Origin: Marinigracilibium pacificum
GTDB taxonomy: Bacteria; Bacteroidota; Bacteroidia; Cytophagales; Cyclobacteriaceae
Direction: 5' to 3'
DNA: 64,000 nt
Assembly (NCBI RefSeq): GCF_012926615.1
Contig: NZ_JABBNU010000005.1
Coordinates: 62,001-126,000, forward strand
This document shows, in pieces, positions 63,401 through 64,000 of the stretch. The translations under genes were made by a program, and so were the position numbers. The notes under the pieces are model-generated. The model was not told the origin of the DNA and did not search any database. It saw only the letters and a program-made list of their open reading frames with translations. How positions within the stretch are numbered: the first letter of the stretch is position 1; every line of letters begins with the position of its first letter.

Positions 63401-63497
63401 GGATGTAACCTCCAGCAACCCTCTTGCAGCTGGAATCGATTATGGATTCTATCCTCAAGCAAGAACTTATATGTTTGGAGTGAACCTAAATTTCTAA
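60414..63497 (+). CDS. SusC/RagA-type TonB-linked outer membrane transporter
   Basis: A 1027-residue protein. Signal peptide 1-20 (SYGQQ); carboxypeptidase-regulatory-like beta domain about 22-100 ('VSGKVTDSDGFPVPGVNVLQKGTSNGTVTDIDGNYSL'); a short 'EVVVVGYGTTTKKELTGAVSSV' linker; plug domain about 125-225 ('NINIRGFSTNGNASPLIVVDGIIYDDG', 'LKDATAGIYGVQAANGVIMITTKKG'); then a 22-strand barrel ending in Phe ('MFGVNLNF'). It imports a bulky nutrient, usually a glycan or peptide, with its SusD lid. The substrate is not deducible. Confidence 0.95.
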   Translation: MKKALLIQLLFMLLSVSSYGQQAVSGKVTDSDGFPVPGVNVLQKGTSNGTVTDIDGNYSLTLPSDAVISFTYIGFITQEIPVQSRGIINVELVEDITSLNEVVVVGYGTTTKKELTGAVSSVKGENLEKLNAPRIENALQGQFAGVNVTSNSGSPGGDQNINIRGFSTNGNASPLIVVDGIIYDDGLSALNPNDIESIDVLKDATAGIYGVQAANGVIMITTKKGRKNQKAQVSLDAYYGVQETSKKLDIMNATEYAVIKNEAAAANGDTPPFANTNLGEGTDWQDEVFETAPIQSYNLTVRGGTSKSTYSIGGTYFDQKGIVGGDKSSYTRYNGRINFSTDLSDNLTFENILLYTNEERKTLPENVIGSVLFNALNNSPIFDVYDENGDFTYADGIGDVINPIAQMANTFNESFTNKVTGKLGLDWEINDAFSVTGRVGYNYADVKFRGFSPLVYYGAGKAQNTALNADLDPTSTEIAPGTEIDVPNNVTQSNTTYFNYNFDAFLNYEETFNDVHKVKATIGTSIYSYSEKGLFGTAYNVPYNSWEFAYISAADGANLLNSSSAYQFESRLLSYFIRGEYNYEDKYLLSAMVRRDGSSRFGPNNKVGYFPTFSAAWVLSEEDFFSPNGFIDFFKIRASYGVSGNDRIGNWAYRGLLDGEAVYPFNNQLTTGRAIGLLGNPDLRWEQTSQLDFGIDLDILEGDLSMSLDYYIKTTTDLLFQPEVSAIVGAYGAGGQPPFVNAGEIQNKGFELGLNYRKRISDNFNFNVNYNLATYNNEVTGLFEGADFLSRGEFSVGGINPTRMEVGFPLGYFVGLQTNGIFQNQAEIDNAPTQEGAQPGDLRFVDVNGDGMIDFSGNTDRVQIGSPIPDFTMGLTLSAEAYGFDFSAFLYASIGNDIVRNYERQTPLANLMSYKLDRWTGEGTSNSEPRITNGPNRNNVFSDYFVEDGSYLRLKNIQIGYSLPSRVIENIGFERVRLYVSANNLFTLTDYMGYDPDVTSSNPLAAGIDYGFYPQARTYMFGVNLNF

Positions 63498-63501
63498 TAA
63501 C

Positions 63502-64000
63502 ATGAAACTGATAAATAAAATAACAATAATCGTCTTTGTGTCGCTGATTATAGCAACTGGCTGTGATGACTATGTAGACATTGGGCCTAAAGGAACACAA
63601 GACGCTGATAACTTCTTCATAAGCCCTGAAGATTATGAACAGGCATTAACAGGAGCATACGACTTACTACAAACATCTTATTTAAGTGTTTGGATTGGTG
63701 AAATCGCTTCTGATAACTCGTTGGCTGGTGGAGAAAGTGCCACTGATACTGAAGGGCTTCATCAAATTGATGATATGACCCATGGCGGAGTTAACGCCGA
63801 ACTTAGAAACATCATGAGATGGAATTATGCCGGTATTACCAGAGCTAACTACATCTTCGAAAACAAAGACAATATCGATTTTGAAGGTAAAGATGAGATT
63901 CTTGCTCAGGCACATTTCTTAAGAGCTTATTACTACTTTGAACTAGTTAAATTCTTTGGTGATATGCCATTGATTTTAGATCGTCGAATTGGTATTGATG
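63502..64000 (+). CDS. SusD/RagB-type nutrient-binding lipoprotein, cut by the window end
   Basis: The first 166 codons. Lipoprotein signal ending ATGC (Cys21), then 'DDYVDIGPKGTQDADNFFISPEDYEQALTGAYDLLQ', the N-terminal SusD pattern, and 'AQAHFLRAYYYFELVKFFGDMPLILD', the conserved TPR-like helix of SusD proteins. It starts 4 bases after the susC stop. It would be the surface lid that captures the substrate for SusC. Confidence 0.95.
   Translation, partial: MKLINKITIIVFVSLIIATGCDDYVDIGPKGTQDADNFFISPEDYEQALTGAYDLLQTSYLSVWIGEIASDNSLAGGESATDTEGLHQIDDMTHGGVNAELRNIMRWNYAGITRANYIFENKDNIDFEGKDEILAQAHFLRAYYYFELVKFFGDMPLILDRRIGID

Overview
The window looks like chromosomal DNA of a member of the Bacteroidota, most likely a marine Cytophagales-type bacterium. 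The evidence is AT-rich coding sequence, a SusC/SusD pair, two giant secreted proteins with type IX secretion (T9SS) C-terminal domains, DUF6443/RHS proteins, a propeller-Y_Y_Y-LuxR sensor, many Sec/lipoprotein signals and a TTG-N20-TATCTTTG promoter. No tRNA, rRNA, CRISPR array or prophage was seen.

Layout. 0-8 kb: small metabolic, transport and stress genes, with two ECF sigma modules (one sigma plus membrane partner; one ECF42 with its DGPF/YCII and TfoX neighbours). 8-11 kb: an M16 protease pair (active plus inactive subunit). 11.5-19.1 kb: a plus-strand run encoding a secreted S8-like T9SS protein, a periplasmic-TPR receptor adenylate cyclase, a PycTM (DUF5706)-like membrane protein and an HD hydrolase; this cyclic-nucleotide module is the best candidate for an undescribed system. 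19-25 kb: a BlaI-type repressor with an unusual M56-M23 fused peptidase, a Crp-family regulator, and a kinase/phosphatase pair. 26-33 kb: one 2404-residue secreted metalloprotease-like protein. 33-37 kb: AraC regulator with an AhpD-like protein, an alpha carbonic anhydrase broken by a stop codon in its signal peptide, and an S33 peptidase.

37.3-41.4 kb is repeat-rich: five direct copies of a roughly 290-bp element built from micro-hairpins with a TTTGTAA core, two perfect 56-bp palindromes with different arms, a YefM-YoeB toxin-antitoxin module between repeat copies, and a Tat-exported flavin amine oxidase. 43.4-44.8 kb holds an IS110-family element with a possible bridge RNA, flanked by two copies of a terminator-linked module. 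45-55 kb is an RHS locus: a tight four-gene operon (outer-membrane/coiled-coil protein, lipocalin-like protein, RHS protein with a 237-residue variable tail, small 3-TM protein as possible immunity factor) and a divergent second RHS-like gene. 55-57 kb holds a frameshifted TonB-domain fragment, an intradiol dioxygenase-like lipoprotein and a TonB-domain lipoprotein. 57-64 kb is a nutrient-uptake locus: sensor-regulator divergent from susC-susD, with susD cut by the window end.

All calls rest on motif reading by eye; no homology search or folding was run.
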